A stretch of 27,397 nucleotides of DNA from CAZUVQ01 sp964623915. GTDB taxonomy: Bacteria > Bacillota > Clostridia > UMGS1883 > UMGS1540. The notes beneath the pieces were generated by a model, which ran no database searches, was not told the DNA's origin, and saw nothing but the letters and a program-made list of their open reading frames with translations. Numbering within the stretch: position 1 is the stretch's first letter; every line of letters starts with the position of its first letter. The stretch is from assembly GCA_964623915.1 (NCBI GenBank), contig CAZUVQ010000010.1, positions 1-27,397 on the forward strand. Reading direction: 5' to 3'. Positions 7,876 through 15,473 of the stretch are shown here, piece by piece. The position numbers were made by a program, and so were the translations under genes.

Positions 7876-7908
7876 TTCGCTCATCCTTCCGTAATTTCAA
7901 TAAAAAAT

Positions 7909-7937
7909 ATTATACATCATAGTTAAAAATAAATCAA
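7909..7937 (-). promoter_or_regulatory. Promoter of tyrS
   Basis: Minus strand TTGATT (7932-7937), 17-base spacer, perfect TATAAT (7909-7914). It lies between the AEC gene stop and tyrS. Confidence 0.65.
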
Positions 7938-7944
7938 GGGCAAC

Positions 7945-8871
7945 TTACAAGAAAACACTGATTATGGAAAATACAACAGGTATTGTTATTATACTCATTA
8001 TATTTGAGATAAAACATGTTTTTGCACCTGTTTTGCTGTCTCCTCCGAATGCCTCGGGAAAAACGACAATATTTAAACCAAAAGGCATGGAAAGTGTTGC
8101 CACAATAATAATCATAAGCATACCAAGTATATCAAAAAGCAGCAGTAATAGAAATGCTGACATGGGGATTATAACGGCACGTATAAATGCAGCTATATAT
8201 GATTTCATGTCAAGAAAAACAGGCTTCAGTGGAATTGATGCAAGAACAAATCCTGTTAAAATCATTGCAAGAGGTGACATACAAGCCTTTGCGGAAACAA
8301 CTATGTTCTCTGCTAAAACAGGCAGCCGCATCCCTGAAAGACCGAACGCAATACCAATAATAATAGCTATTATATTGGGGTTTAGTATTTTTTTGATACT
8401 CCATTCCCTGTTGGGATTTAAGATATAAATACCATAAGTATAAATCATTATATTAAATGGAATGGTGTATATCATCATTGAAAGAAGTGCCCCGTCACCG
8501 AAAACTGCTGCAACAATAGGATAACCCATATATCCTATGTTTGGAATTAAAAAGCTGTACATATAAATATCCTGCTGCAGCCCGTCTTTTGCAAACATCT
8601 TTGCCAAGCCCTTTGAAATAAAAAATGTTGCAATCATAGTAATCATTCCAGCAATTAAAAAGGGCATATGACTGGAAATTGCAGAGATATTAAAGTTTTG
8701 TGAAAAGGTATAAAAGCTGAGAGCAGGCAAGCTGATGTTTACAACAACTGCTGACAATGCTGAGCCCACACCGTCACCGCCAATATTTTTTTTCTTAAAA
8801 AGATAACCAAGTAACATAAAAACAAACATCGTAAGTACCTGGTTTACTGTAGCTGAAAATGTTTCTATCAA
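7945..8871 (-). CDS. AEC family transporter (second copy)
   Basis: A 308-residue membrane protein with about ten helices. It has VNISLPALSF in helix 2, LIPNIGYMGYPIVAAVFG (the family's Asn/Gly-rich loop) near residue 115, and PLAMILTGFVLA in the second half, the hallmark of AEC permeases. Substrate unknown, probably an organic anion. Translation starts at a TTG (8869-8871) with AGGAAG about eight bases upstream; no nearby ATG has a comparable site. It sits 28 bases after nfo on the same strand and is probably in the nfo transcript. It differs clearly from the AEC protein at 4625-5563, so the two are not a recent duplication. Confidence 0.84.
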   Translation of the reverse strand: MIETFSATVNQVLTMFVFMLLGYLFKKKNIGGDGVGSALSAVVVNISLPALSFYTFSQNFNISAISSHMPFLIAGMITMIATFFISKGLAKMFAKDGLQQDIYMYSFLIPNIGYMGYPIVAAVFGDGALLSMMIYTIPFNIMIYTYGIYILNPNREWSIKKILNPNIIAIIIGIAFGLSGMRLPVLAENIVVSAKACMSPLAMILTGFVLASIPLKPVFLDMKSYIAAFIRAVIIPMSAFLLLLLFDILGMLMIIIVATLSMPFGLNIVVFPEAFGGDSKTGAKTCFISNIMSIITIPVVFSIISVFL

Positions 8872-8899
8872 AATTATCGCTTCCTAATATATAATGTAG

Positions 8900-9733
8900 T
8901 CAATTTTTTGCCAATTCTTTTAACAAAGATATTTCCGACGAATAGCCCGCAAGGTCGTTGGGCGTTTCAAGAACAAATGGCAGTTTTTTTAATACCGGAT
9001 GATTTATTATCCTCGTTATAGCATCAATCCCCAAAGAGCCTTCACCGATTTTCTGATGGCGGTCTTTATGGTTATTAAAAGGATTCATGCTGTCATTCAA
9101 ATGGATTGCATACAATAAATCAATGCCTATGATACGGTCAAATTCACATAAAACACCGTCAAGATTATCAACAACATCATAGCCGGCATCATATACATGA
9201 CATGTGTCAAGGCATACTCCAACCTTGTCACAAAGCTCAACCCTGTCAATAATTCTCTTAAGCTCTTCAAAGCGGCTGCCTACTTCAGAGCCCTTTCCTG
9301 CCATTGTTTCAAGCAAAACTATTGTTTTGTGATAAGGCTTTATTGCCTCGTTCATAGCGTCAACAATAAAATCAATACCGGCATCTATGCCCTGTCCTAC
9401 ATGGCTGCCGGGGTGAAAATTATAATAGTTTCCCGGTACATATTCCATTCTTTCAAGGTCATCTGCTAAGATACTTTTAGCGAAATTTCTGACTTTTTCG
9501 TCACCCGAGCAGAGATTTAATGTGTATGGCGCATGAGCTACAAGGTCTTTTATATCATTTTCCTTTGCATAAGTACAAAAAGAATCTGCATCAAGAGGGT
9601 TAATGGCCTTTGCCGCACCACCTCTTGGATTTCTTGTGAAAAACTGGAAGGTATTTGCACCTATATTTATAGCCTCTTTGCCCATTGCCATGAACCCGCC
9701 TGATGAGGAAAGATGACATCCGATTCTAAGCAT
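8900..9733 (-). CDS. nfo: Endonuclease IV (apurinic/apyrimidinic endonuclease)
   Basis: A 277-residue TIM-barrel protein of standard length. The metal-ligand motifs for the three-zinc site are all seen in order: AHAPY, FHPGSHVGQG, LLETMAGKGSE, LDTCHVYDAGYD, IHLNDS, HKDRHQKIGEG and LETPND. It cuts the DNA backbone 5' of abasic sites in base-excision repair and also handles oxidised ends. AAGG lies just before the ATG. It is downstream of the deoxyribosyltransferase-like gene and upstream of an AEC transporter on the same strand. A base-removing glycosylase of the same pathway (Mpg-type) is encoded at the far right of the window. Confidence 0.96.
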   Translation of the reverse strand: MLRIGCHLSSSGGFMAMGKEAINIGANTFQFFTRNPRGGAAKAINPLDADSFCTYAKENDIKDLVAHAPYTLNLCSGDEKVRNFAKSILADDLERMEYVPGNYYNFHPGSHVGQGIDAGIDFIVDAMNEAIKPYHKTIVLLETMAGKGSEVGSRFEELKRIIDRVELCDKVGVCLDTCHVYDAGYDVVDNLDGVLCEFDRIIGIDLLYAIHLNDSMNPFNNHKDRHQKIGEGSLGIDAITRIINHPVLKKLPFVLETPNDLAGYSSEISLLKELAKN

Positions 9734-9807
9734 ATATTCTTTGCCTTTCCGCCTGCATTAATAATACTTGGCACGCTTAACCACAGGCTGATAAGTCGTG
9801 ATACTCA

Positions 9808-10215
9808 TTATTTTGCTGAAAATGCATCAACCTCATCCAAAAGGTCTGAAACTGAGCTGAACCATATTTTTATCATATGACGCATCATACCTACATTTTC
9901 TGATTTTGCAAGCAATCCGAATATGGTTTTACCCATACCGTACGCTGCACCTATCTCTGCCCAGGCATCACACCCTGAGGGGCCGAGGTAAATAATCAGG
10001 TCTGCTTTTTTTATGGAGGAAACACAGAAATCAAAAACTTGCATTCCCTCGGGACTTTTTATAAAGTTATCAAGCTCACGATTTGATAGAAAAGCTTCCT
10101 CCGGACGACCTTCGCGAAGCCATGATAAAATTTCATGCCCACCTTGCTCAAGTGCATTTGTGAGCATTTCGACGGCGTGCTGGTGTTTCCAGGAAGCTGC
10201 TATATAAATTTTCAT
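9808..10215 (-). CDS. Nucleoside 2-deoxyribosyltransferase-like protein
   Basis: A 135-residue cytoplasmic protein starting KIYIAASWKHQHAVEML, the first strand and helix of the nucleoside 2-deoxyribosyltransferase/TIR-like fold. A second motif, ADLIIYLGPSGCDAWAEIGAAYGMGK (residues 71-96), carries the Asp83 and Glu87 spacing expected for the active site of that superfamily (the glutamate is the nucleophile). Members swap bases between deoxynucleosides or hydrolyse the N-glycosidic bond of nucleotides. AGAGGA lies about ten bases before the ATG. It is first in the nfo transcript, which hints at nucleotide clean-up or DNA repair, but that is inference. A DUF4406-type non-catalytic member is the main alternative. 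Confidence 0.7.
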   Translation of the reverse strand: MKIYIAASWKHQHAVEMLTNALEQGGHEILSWLREGRPEEAFLSNRELDNFIKSPEGMQVFDFCVSSIKKADLIIYLGPSGCDAWAEIGAAYGMGKTIFGLLAKSENVGMMRHMIKIWFSSVSDLLDEVDAFSAK

Positions 10216-10284
10216 TGTAATTTATCCTCTCATGTATATTCTGCAATTAATAAAATTGGTATACCTGCCAAATTAAGCAATAAT

Positions 10285-10313
10285 AGTATAACATAATAAA
10301 AAGGGTATGTACA
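10285..10313 (-). promoter_or_regulatory. Probable promoter of the deoxyribosyltransferase-nfo-AEC unit
   Basis: Minus strand TGTACA (10308-10313), 17-base spacer, TATACT (10285-10290) preceded by TGT (extended -10). The leader is about 60 bases with no clear structure. Confidence 0.5.
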
Positions 10314-10361
10314 CACTTTTTTAATATTTGCCGAATTTAACAATATTTTGACAAAAAATAC

Positions 10362-10390
10362 TTGATTTATTATATCATTCATTGTATAAT
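10362..10390 (+). promoter_or_regulatory. Promoter of xpt
   Basis: TTGATT (10362-10367), 17-base spacer, perfect TATAAT (10385-10390). A second TTGACA (10348-10353) with TATATC 17 bases on may form an upstream tandem promoter. The leader from the main promoter is about 25 bases, too short for a purine riboswitch. Confidence 0.6.
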
Positions 10391-10421
10391 AAGATAAACA
10401 TTTTATTTGTAAGGGGCAAGC

Positions 10422-10994
10422 ATGAAACTATTAGAAGAGAGAATAATAAAAGATGGCATTGTTCTTGATGAAAAGGTTTTAAAGGTGGACAGTTTTCTGA
10501 ACCATCAGATTGATGTTACTCTTTTTTTTGAAATGGGTAAAGAATTTAAAAGGCTATTTGCCAATGAAGGTATAAATAAGATATTAACCATTGAGTCATC
10601 GGGTATTGGCATCGCTTGTATCACGGCTCAATTTTTTAATGTCCCCGTAGTTTTTGCAAAAAAGAACAAAACAAAAAATGTGGTTGGCGAAGTTTATATG
10701 AGTGAGGTAGAATCTTTCACACACGGAAGGGTATATAAGGTAGTTGTTTCAAAAAATTATCTTGGCAAAAATGACAGTGTTTTGATTATTGATGACTTTT
10801 TGGCTAACGGCAATGCCGCTTTTGGATTAGTAGACATTGTTTCGCAGGCAGGGGGAAGTATAGCAGGCATAGGTATTGCCATTGAAAAGGGATTTCAAAC
10901 AGGTGGGGAAATGCTTCGTTCCAAGGGTCTGCATGTTGAATCATTGGCGATTATTGACAGTATGAGCCCTGAAACAGGTATTGTTTTCAGATAA
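10422..10994 (+). CDS. xpt: Xanthine phosphoribosyltransferase
   Basis: A 190-residue type I phosphoribosyltransferase. It starts MKLLEERIIKDGIVLDEKVLKVDSFL, close to the known Xpt N-terminus, and has TIESSGIGIA and the PRPP-binding loop VLIIDDFLANGNA at 120-132. It joins xanthine to PRPP to give XMP, feeding guanine nucleotide salvage in the cytoplasm. AAGGGG lies six bases before the ATG. It is followed by a purine-nucleoside-type ABC importer, so uptake and salvage sit together. In related Firmicutes xpt is controlled by a guanine riboswitch, but none is present here. Confidence 0.94.
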   Translation: MKLLEERIIKDGIVLDEKVLKVDSFLNHQIDVTLFFEMGKEFKRLFANEGINKILTIESSGIGIACITAQFFNVPVVFAKKNKTKNVVGEVYMSEVESFTHGRVYKVVVSKNYLGKNDSVLIIDDFLANGNAAFGLVDIVSQAGGSIAGIGIAIEKGFQTGGEMLRSKGLHVESLAIIDSMSPETGIVFR

Positions 10995-11067
10995 TACACA
11001 CATATTTGTTTGTATATTTTGTCGAATATCGGGAAAGCTGTTTTTTTAATTTTGGTAGTAATATATA

Positions 11068-11096
11068 TTGAATTTTTACTGTCTTACTGGTAGAAT
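11068..11096 (+). promoter_or_regulatory. Promoter of the BMP/nucleoside ABC operon
   Basis: TTGAAT (11068-11073), 17-base spacer, TAGAAT (11091-11096) preceded by TGG (extended -10). The leader to the ATG at 11172 is about 70 bases. The gap between xpt and this promoter shows no convincing terminator, so read-through from xpt is possible. Confidence 0.55.
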
Positions 11097-11171
11097 AAAT
11101 GCGTTTGTATTTCTTATATTTTAAGAAATGACAAATGATTTATAAATAAAAATTTCAGGAGGAGATTTCCA

Positions 11172-12434
11172 ATGAAAAAGTTATTAGCTCTATTACTTGC
11201 ACTGACATTTATTTTCAGTTTTGCTGCTTGCGGGCAGACAAAAGCACCCACCGAAGAAGGAACCGACACTGTAGAAAGTGATATTAAAATCGGTGTTATT
11301 CTTGTAGGCGACGACAACGAAGGTTATACATACGCTCATATTGAAGGCATTAAGAAAGCAGCACAAAAATTAGGCGTTGCTGACAATCAGATTATATGGA
11401 AATATTCGGTTCACGAAGATGAAACATGTTATGACGCAGCAGCTGACCTTGCAGATCAGGGTTGCTCCGTTGTATTTTCAAACAGCTACGGTCATCAGTC
11501 TTATATGGTACAGGCTGCTACCGATTTCCCCGAAGTGCATTTTGTTGCTATGACCGGTGATACAGCTGCTGTTTGCGGTCTTGACAACATAAGCAATGCA
11601 TTCACAAATGTATATGAATCACGCTATGTATCCGGCGTAGTTGCAGGTATGAAGGTTAAAGAGCTTATTGATACAAATGCTCTCAAACCTGAAAATAAAG
11701 ATACTGACGGAAATGTAAAAATTGGTTATGTCGGCGCATATCCTTATGCTGAGGTTGTATCAGGTTATACAGCTTTTTACCTTGGTATTAAATCAGTTGT
11801 TAAAAACGTTGCTATGCAGGTTACTTATACAAACTCATGGTTTGATATTACAGCTGAAAGCGAAGCTGCAAATTCACTTATCGCTGCCGGTTGTGTTATC
11901 ATAGGTCAGCATGCTGACTCTACGGGTGCTCCTGCGGCAATAGAGGCTGCATTGGCTTCCGGCAAGGTATGCTACTCTATAGGTTATAACGTAGATATGT
12001 TAAGCGTTGCTCCTAAAGCTGCATTGACATCTGCTACAAACGTTTGGTCAGTTTATTATGAATATGCAATAGGTGCTGCATTAAAAGGTGAAAAAATTGA
12101 TAAAAACTGGTCAAAGGGTTATGCTGACGGCGCAGTTGAAATTACAAAACTTGGTGAATCCTGTGCAGAGGGTACTGCTGAAAAGGTAAAAGAAGTAGAA
12201 GCTGCAATTAAAGACGGCACACAAAATGTATTTGATATCGAAACATTTACAGTTAATGGTGCAAAGGTTGAGTCGCACGAATTTGATTTCTCAACAATGA
12301 ATGCAGATTTCTCCGCAGTGCTTTATGAAGGTCCTAAGGAAGAAGTTATCAAAGACGGTTACTTCAGCGAATCAACATTCCGCAGTGCTCCATACTTTGA
12401 TCTTCGTATCGATGGAATTAAAGAGCTTAACTAA
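11172..12434 (+). CDS. BMP family ABC transporter substrate-binding lipoprotein (purine nucleoside-type)
   Basis: A 420-residue secreted lipoprotein. The signal peptide KKLLALLLALTFIFSF ends in the lipobox FAAC with the lipidated Cys20. The mature part starts IKIGVILVGDDNEGYTYAHIEG, the typical opening of BmpA/PnrA/Med-family proteins. It also has GCSVVFSNSYGH and VRYVSGVVAGMKA-like (SRYVSGVVAGM) motifs and NVWSVYYEYAIGAALKG near the C-terminus. PnrA-like proteins bind purine nucleosides outside the membrane and hand them to a two-permease ABC importer, which is encoded just downstream. AGGAGG stands about six bases before the ATG. A terminator-like hairpin after the gene (12456-12481) probably lets it be made in excess over the membrane parts. 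Confidence 0.93.
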   Translation: MKKLLALLLALTFIFSFAACGQTKAPTEEGTDTVESDIKIGVILVGDDNEGYTYAHIEGIKKAAQKLGVADNQIIWKYSVHEDETCYDAAADLADQGCSVVFSNSYGHQSYMVQAATDFPEVHFVAMTGDTAAVCGLDNISNAFTNVYESRYVSGVVAGMKVKELIDTNALKPENKDTDGNVKIGYVGAYPYAEVVSGYTAFYLGIKSVVKNVAMQVTYTNSWFDITAESEAANSLIAAGCVIIGQHADSTGAPAAIEAALASGKVCYSIGYNVDMLSVAPKAALTSATNVWSVYYEYAIGAALKGEKIDKNWSKGYADGAVEITKLGESCAEGTAEKVKEVEAAIKDGTQNVFDIETFTVNGAKVESHEFDFSTMNADFSAVLYEGPKEEVIKDGYFSESTFRSAPYFDLRIDGIKELN

Positions 12435-12455
12435 ACTCAGTTAAATATTCTCCGT

Positions 12456-12481
12456 GGCGGAGTTACTATTGTAGCTCCGCC
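12456..12481 (+). terminator. Terminator-like hairpin after the BMP gene (partial attenuator)
   Basis: GGCGGAG/CTCCGCC plus TAC/GTA around a TATT loop (11 pairs, one G-T), followed by CGAATTGTTTTAATTT. The tail is interrupted, so it probably lets part of the transcription pass into the ABC genes. Confidence 0.65.
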
Positions 12482-12501
12482 CGAATTGTTTTAATTTGTA
12501 G

Positions 12502-12524
12502 GTCATTGCGCAAAGCGCAATGAC
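12502..12524. repeat. Perfect palindrome of dispersed-repeat type
   Basis: GTCATTGCGC and GCGCAATGAC around an AAA loop. This resembles the short GTCATTGCG palindromes scattered between genes in many clostridial genomes. The ends (GTCATT/AATGAC) match those of the hairpin core at 5595-5624. Confidence 0.6.
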
Positions 12525-12608
12525 GAAAAATCAAAAAAGTTTACCAAAATACACGTCCGCTTTTTTGTTATACGAATTGGTTATTATGGGGGAAATGTAG
12601 TTATTTAG

Positions 12609-12649
12609 CATATTATAATCTGCTTAAAGTTTAAACAAATTATAATATG
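12609..12649. repeat. 11-base inverted repeat with embedded TATAAT boxes
   Basis: CATATTATAAT (12609-12619) and ATTATAATATG (12639-12649), 19 bases apart. Each arm contains a TATAAT on the plus strand, but neither has a convincing -35 box. It may be an operator or an internal promoter of the ABC genes. Confidence 0.35.
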
Positions 12650-12673
12650 TTAAATATTTTGAGGGAGTGATTA

Positions 12674-12727
12674 ATGTGTTTAAAATCACGTTTTGCCCCC
12701 GAAGGATTTATTGCGCATAATTTCTGA
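12674..12727 (+). CDS. Possible 17-residue leader peptide
   Basis: ATG at 12674 with GAGGGAG about five bases upstream, reading MCLKSRFAPEGFIAHNF and stopping at TGA (12725-12727). The ribosome-binding site is as good as those of the real genes around it. The stop lies eight bases before the switch-like hairpins at 12735-12789, so its translation could affect their folding. No known leader peptide is recognised. A chance ORF remains possible. Confidence 0.3.
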   Translation: MCLKSRFAPEGFIAHNF

Positions 12728-12734
12728 TACACGC

Positions 12735-12806
12735 CTTATCTGCCCACAGATAAGTTTTGTGTGCATTTTCATTACTATTTGTGGGCAGAAAGGCTATGGA
12801 AATCTT
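12735..12806 (+). promoter_or_regulatory. Switch-like leader of the ABC ATPase gene: two mutually exclusive hairpins
   Basis: Hairpin 1 is CTTATCTG (12735-12742), loop CCCA, CAGATAAG (12747-12754). Alternative hairpin 2 pairs TCTGCCCACA (12739-12748) with TGTGGGCAGA (12780-12789), ten perfect pairs. The two share 12739-12748 and cannot form together. Hairpin 2 ends right at AAAGG (12790-12793), so it could mask or expose the entry site for the ATPase start at 12807. The ligand or signal is unknown. Confidence 0.45.
12775..12803 (+). repeat. 29-base direct repeat, copy 1
   Basis: Begins CTATTTGTGGGCAG and ends CTATGGAAAT. It is identical over 29 bases to 18568-18596. In both places it ends 3-4 bases before the start codon of the downstream gene, with GGA (12798-12800) acting as a short ribosome-binding site. 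It includes its own ATG (12796) that opens a nine-residue ORF overlapping the ATPase start. Confidence 0.9.
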
Positions 12807-14336
12807 ATGGTTCCTAATGCTATAGAATTAAAGAATATCAGCAAACATTTCGGTGAAGTAGTTGCAAACAAAAAAGTTTGCTTGAGTGTTAAAAGAGGCG
12901 AAATTTTATCATTATTGGGGGAAAACGGAAGCGGAAAAACAACGCTTATGAATATGCTTTCAGGTATTTATTTCCCCGATGAAGGACAGATTTTCATAGA
13001 CGGAGAACCTGTTATTATCCGCTCACCAAAGGATGCATATGATTACGGTATCGGTATGATTCATCAGCACTTTAAGCTTGTGGATGTTTTTACTGCTGCG
13101 GAGAATATAATTCTTGGCACACCGGGAAAAGAATCGCTTGATATGAAAACTGTTATCGATGAAATTAACACTCTGATTGAAAAATTTAATTTTGAGCTTG
13201 ACCCTACCAAAAAGATATATGAAATGTCAGTTTCTGAAAAGCAGACAGTTGAAATCATAAAAATTCTGTACCGCGGTGCAAATATTCTGATTCTTGACGA
13301 ACCCACAGCTGTTCTGACACCTCATGAAACCGACAGGCTTTTTGAAGTTCTACGTAATATGAAAAACGACGGAAAAGCAATTATAATCATTACACATAAG
13401 CTACATGAGGTTCTGCAGCTATCTGACAGAGTTTCTGTTTTGCGTAAAGGCGAATATATTGGTACTGTTGAAACAAAAGATGCAACGGAAATGTCGCTGA
13501 CCGAAATGATGGTCGGTAAAAAAATAAAACTTGATATAAACAGAAATGAACCCAAAAACCCGCAGGAAAGGCTTATTGTAAAAAATCTCACTTGCTATAA
13601 CAAGGACGGGGTAAAGGCACTTGAAGACATATCGTTTACGGCATACAGCGGTGAAATTTTAGGCATTGCAGGTGTTGCGGGCAGCGGACAGAAGGAGCTG
13701 CTGGAATCCATTGCAGGTTTAGTTGGTATGGAAAGTGGAAATATAACTTATATTGACCCTAAAACAGGCAACCATGAAGAGCTTGTGGGGAAAACTCCTA
13801 TGCAGATTAATGATATCGGTGTTTCACTTGCATTTGTTCCCGAGGACAGATTAGGTATGGGTCTTGTGGGTTCAATGGGAATGGCCGGCAATATGATGCT
13901 GAGAAACTATAAACACGGCAGCTCATTTTTTACGGAGAGAAAAATCCCAAGGCAGCTTGCACAGGAGGTTATGGACAAGCTTCAAGTCAATACACCAAGT
14001 ATTGCAACTCCCGTAAGAAAACTGTCGGGCGGCAATGTTCAGAAAGTTCTTGTCGGTCGTGAAATATCATTAAAACCAAAGGTTCTTATGACGGCGTATG
14101 CAGTACGTGGGCTTGATATAAATACTTCATACATTATATACAATCTTTTAAATGAGCAAAAGGAAAACGGTGTTGCCGTTATTTATGTGGGAGAGGACCT
14201 TGATGTATTGATTGACCTGTGCGACCGTATTCTTGTTCTCTGCGGTGGAAGAATAAGTGCCATTGTTGATGCAAGGACAGCAACTAAGGAAGAAATCGGC
14301 CTGCTAATGACAATAAAGGAGGGTGATAGAAAATGA
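12807..14336 (+). CDS. ABC transporter ATP-binding protein, two ABC domains (purine nucleoside importer)
   Basis: A 509-residue cytoplasmic ATPase with two ABC domains, as in the nucleoside and sugar (CUT2-like) importers. Domain 1 has Walker A GENGSGKTT (38-46), a slightly altered signature MSVSEKQ and Walker B ILILDEPTA. Domain 2 has a degenerate Walker A (GVAGSGQKE), an intact signature LSGGNVQK and an eroded Walker B: VLMTAYAVRGLDI, where relatives have PTRGLD. Domain 1 therefore carries most of the catalysis (inference). I place the start at the ATG at 12807 because homology begins at once (AIELKNISKHFGEVVAN) and the sequence before it is structured leader. It overlaps the permease gene by 4 bases. 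Confidence 0.92.
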   Translation: MVPNAIELKNISKHFGEVVANKKVCLSVKRGEILSLLGENGSGKTTLMNMLSGIYFPDEGQIFIDGEPVIIRSPKDAYDYGIGMIHQHFKLVDVFTAAENIILGTPGKESLDMKTVIDEINTLIEKFNFELDPTKKIYEMSVSEKQTVEIIKILYRGANILILDEPTAVLTPHETDRLFEVLRNMKNDGKAIIIITHKLHEVLQLSDRVSVLRKGEYIGTVETKDATEMSLTEMMVGKKIKLDINRNEPKNPQERLIVKNLTCYNKDGVKALEDISFTAYSGEILGIAGVAGSGQKELLESIAGLVGMESGNITYIDPKTGNHEELVGKTPMQINDIGVSLAFVPEDRLGMGLVGSMGMAGNMMLRNYKHGSSFFTERKIPRQLAQEVMDKLQVNTPSIATPVRKLSGGNVQKVLVGREISLKPKVLMTAYAVRGLDINTSYIIYNLLNEQKENGVAVIYVGEDLDVLIDLCDRILVLCGGRISAIVDARTATKEEIGLLMTIKEGDRK

Positions 14337-15436
14337 AGAATGAACAACACAAACTACACGAACCCTTTTTCTATATTACAAAGAGAGATGGTATGCCTTT
14401 ATTAAAAGCACTCGGTATCAGAGGTGCAGCACTTTTGCTTTCGCTTGCTGTGTCAGCGATTGTCATTTTTTTAATAGTAAAAATGAATCCCGTAAATGTA
14501 TACGCAACAATGATAAAAGGTGCATTCGGAACATCAAGGAGAACATGGATTACAATTCGTGATATTATGATGCTTCAGTGCGTTGGCATAGGTCTTGTTG
14601 TCGCCTTTAAAATGAAGTTCTGGAATATAGGTGCTGAGGGGCAGATTCTTGTCGGTGGCGTTGTCACAGCAGCCTGTATGATATATTTAAATACACTCCC
14701 CGTATGGGCATTATTTATAGTAATGGCAATGGCAAGTATAGTAGCAGGTGCTGCCTGGGGGTTTATTCCGGCATTTTTCAAAGCAAAATTCAACACAAAT
14801 GAAACGCTGTTCACGCTTATGATGAATTACGTCGCTATACAGCTTACGTCATATTTCGTTGCACTCTGGGAAAATCCTTTTGGTTCAAATACAGTTGGTA
14901 TAATAAATTCTGCCACGCAAAAAGGCTGGTTTCCGGCTATTTTCGGTCAGCAGTATTTGTTGAATGTAACAATTGTTATGTTTCTTACAGTTGCAATGTT
15001 TATTTATTTAAGTAAAAGCAAGCATGGCTATGAAATATCTGTTGTAGGGGATTCTGAAAATACGGCGAGGTATGCCGGTATAAATGTCAATGCCGTAATT
15101 ATTAGAAGCATGCTGATATCAGGTGCTATCTGCGGTCTTTCCGGCTTTATTGCAGTAAGCGGTGCAAGCCATTCAATTTCCACAAACACCGCAGGAGGCC
15201 GTGGCTTTACAGCAATTATTGTCGCATGGCTTGCAAAATTCAATACATTTACAATGATAGCAGTTTCCCTGCTCATTGTTTTTCTTGAAAAAGGTGCAAA
15301 TGAAATAGCATCGAGATATGATCTTAATGATTATGCATCAAAGATGATTACCGGTATTATTTTGTTTTTTATATTGGGAAGTGAGTTCTTTATAAATTAC
15401 AGGATAATCTTCCGTACTAAGACAGAGGAGGCGTAG
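14333..15436 (+). CDS. ABC transporter permease 1 (BPD_transp_2 type, nucleoside)
   Basis: A 367-residue membrane protein. After a short cytoplasmic start there are about nine hydrophobic segments. Family motifs include FKMKFWNIGAEGQILVGGV (about 84-102), FNTNETLFTLMMNYVAIQL, and YEISVVGDSENTARYAGIN, the cytoplasmic coupling loop that meets the ATPase. GGRGFTAIIVAWLAKF follows. It forms one half of the membrane channel of the nucleoside importer. It overlaps the ATPase gene by 4 bases and has GGAGGG upstream, so the two are translationally coupled. The gap after it (15437-15602) is highly structured rather than tightly packed. Confidence 0.92.
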   Translation: MKNEQHKLHEPFFYITKRDGMPLLKALGIRGAALLLSLAVSAIVIFLIVKMNPVNVYATMIKGAFGTSRRTWITIRDIMMLQCVGIGLVVAFKMKFWNIGAEGQILVGGVVTAACMIYLNTLPVWALFIVMAMASIVAGAAWGFIPAFFKAKFNTNETLFTLMMNYVAIQLTSYFVALWENPFGSNTVGIINSATQKGWFPAIFGQQYLLNVTIVMFLTVAMFIYLSKSKHGYEISVVGDSENTARYAGINVNAVIIRSMLISGAICGLSGFIAVSGASHSISTNTAGGRGFTAIIVAWLAKFNTFTMIAVSLLIVFLEKGANEIASRYDLNDYASKMITGIILFFILGSEFFINYRIIFRTKTEEA

Positions 15437-15473
15437 TGTGAAAAATCACTCTAAGCCTACGGCGGAACTTATA

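Noticed and set aside
7945..8871. Tandem duplication of the AEC transporter at 4625-5563
   Set aside because: The two proteins share fold and motifs but differ throughout, so they are distant paralogues rather than a recent copy.
10391..11171. Purine riboswitch before xpt or the BMP gene
   Set aside because: The xpt leader is about 25 bases, and the BMP leader lacks the conserved three-way-junction bases.
12693..12806. 38 extra N-terminal residues on the ABC ATPase
   Set aside because: The start would be a TTG without a ribosome-binding site, and the stretch is structured leader including a repeat found elsewhere before another gene.
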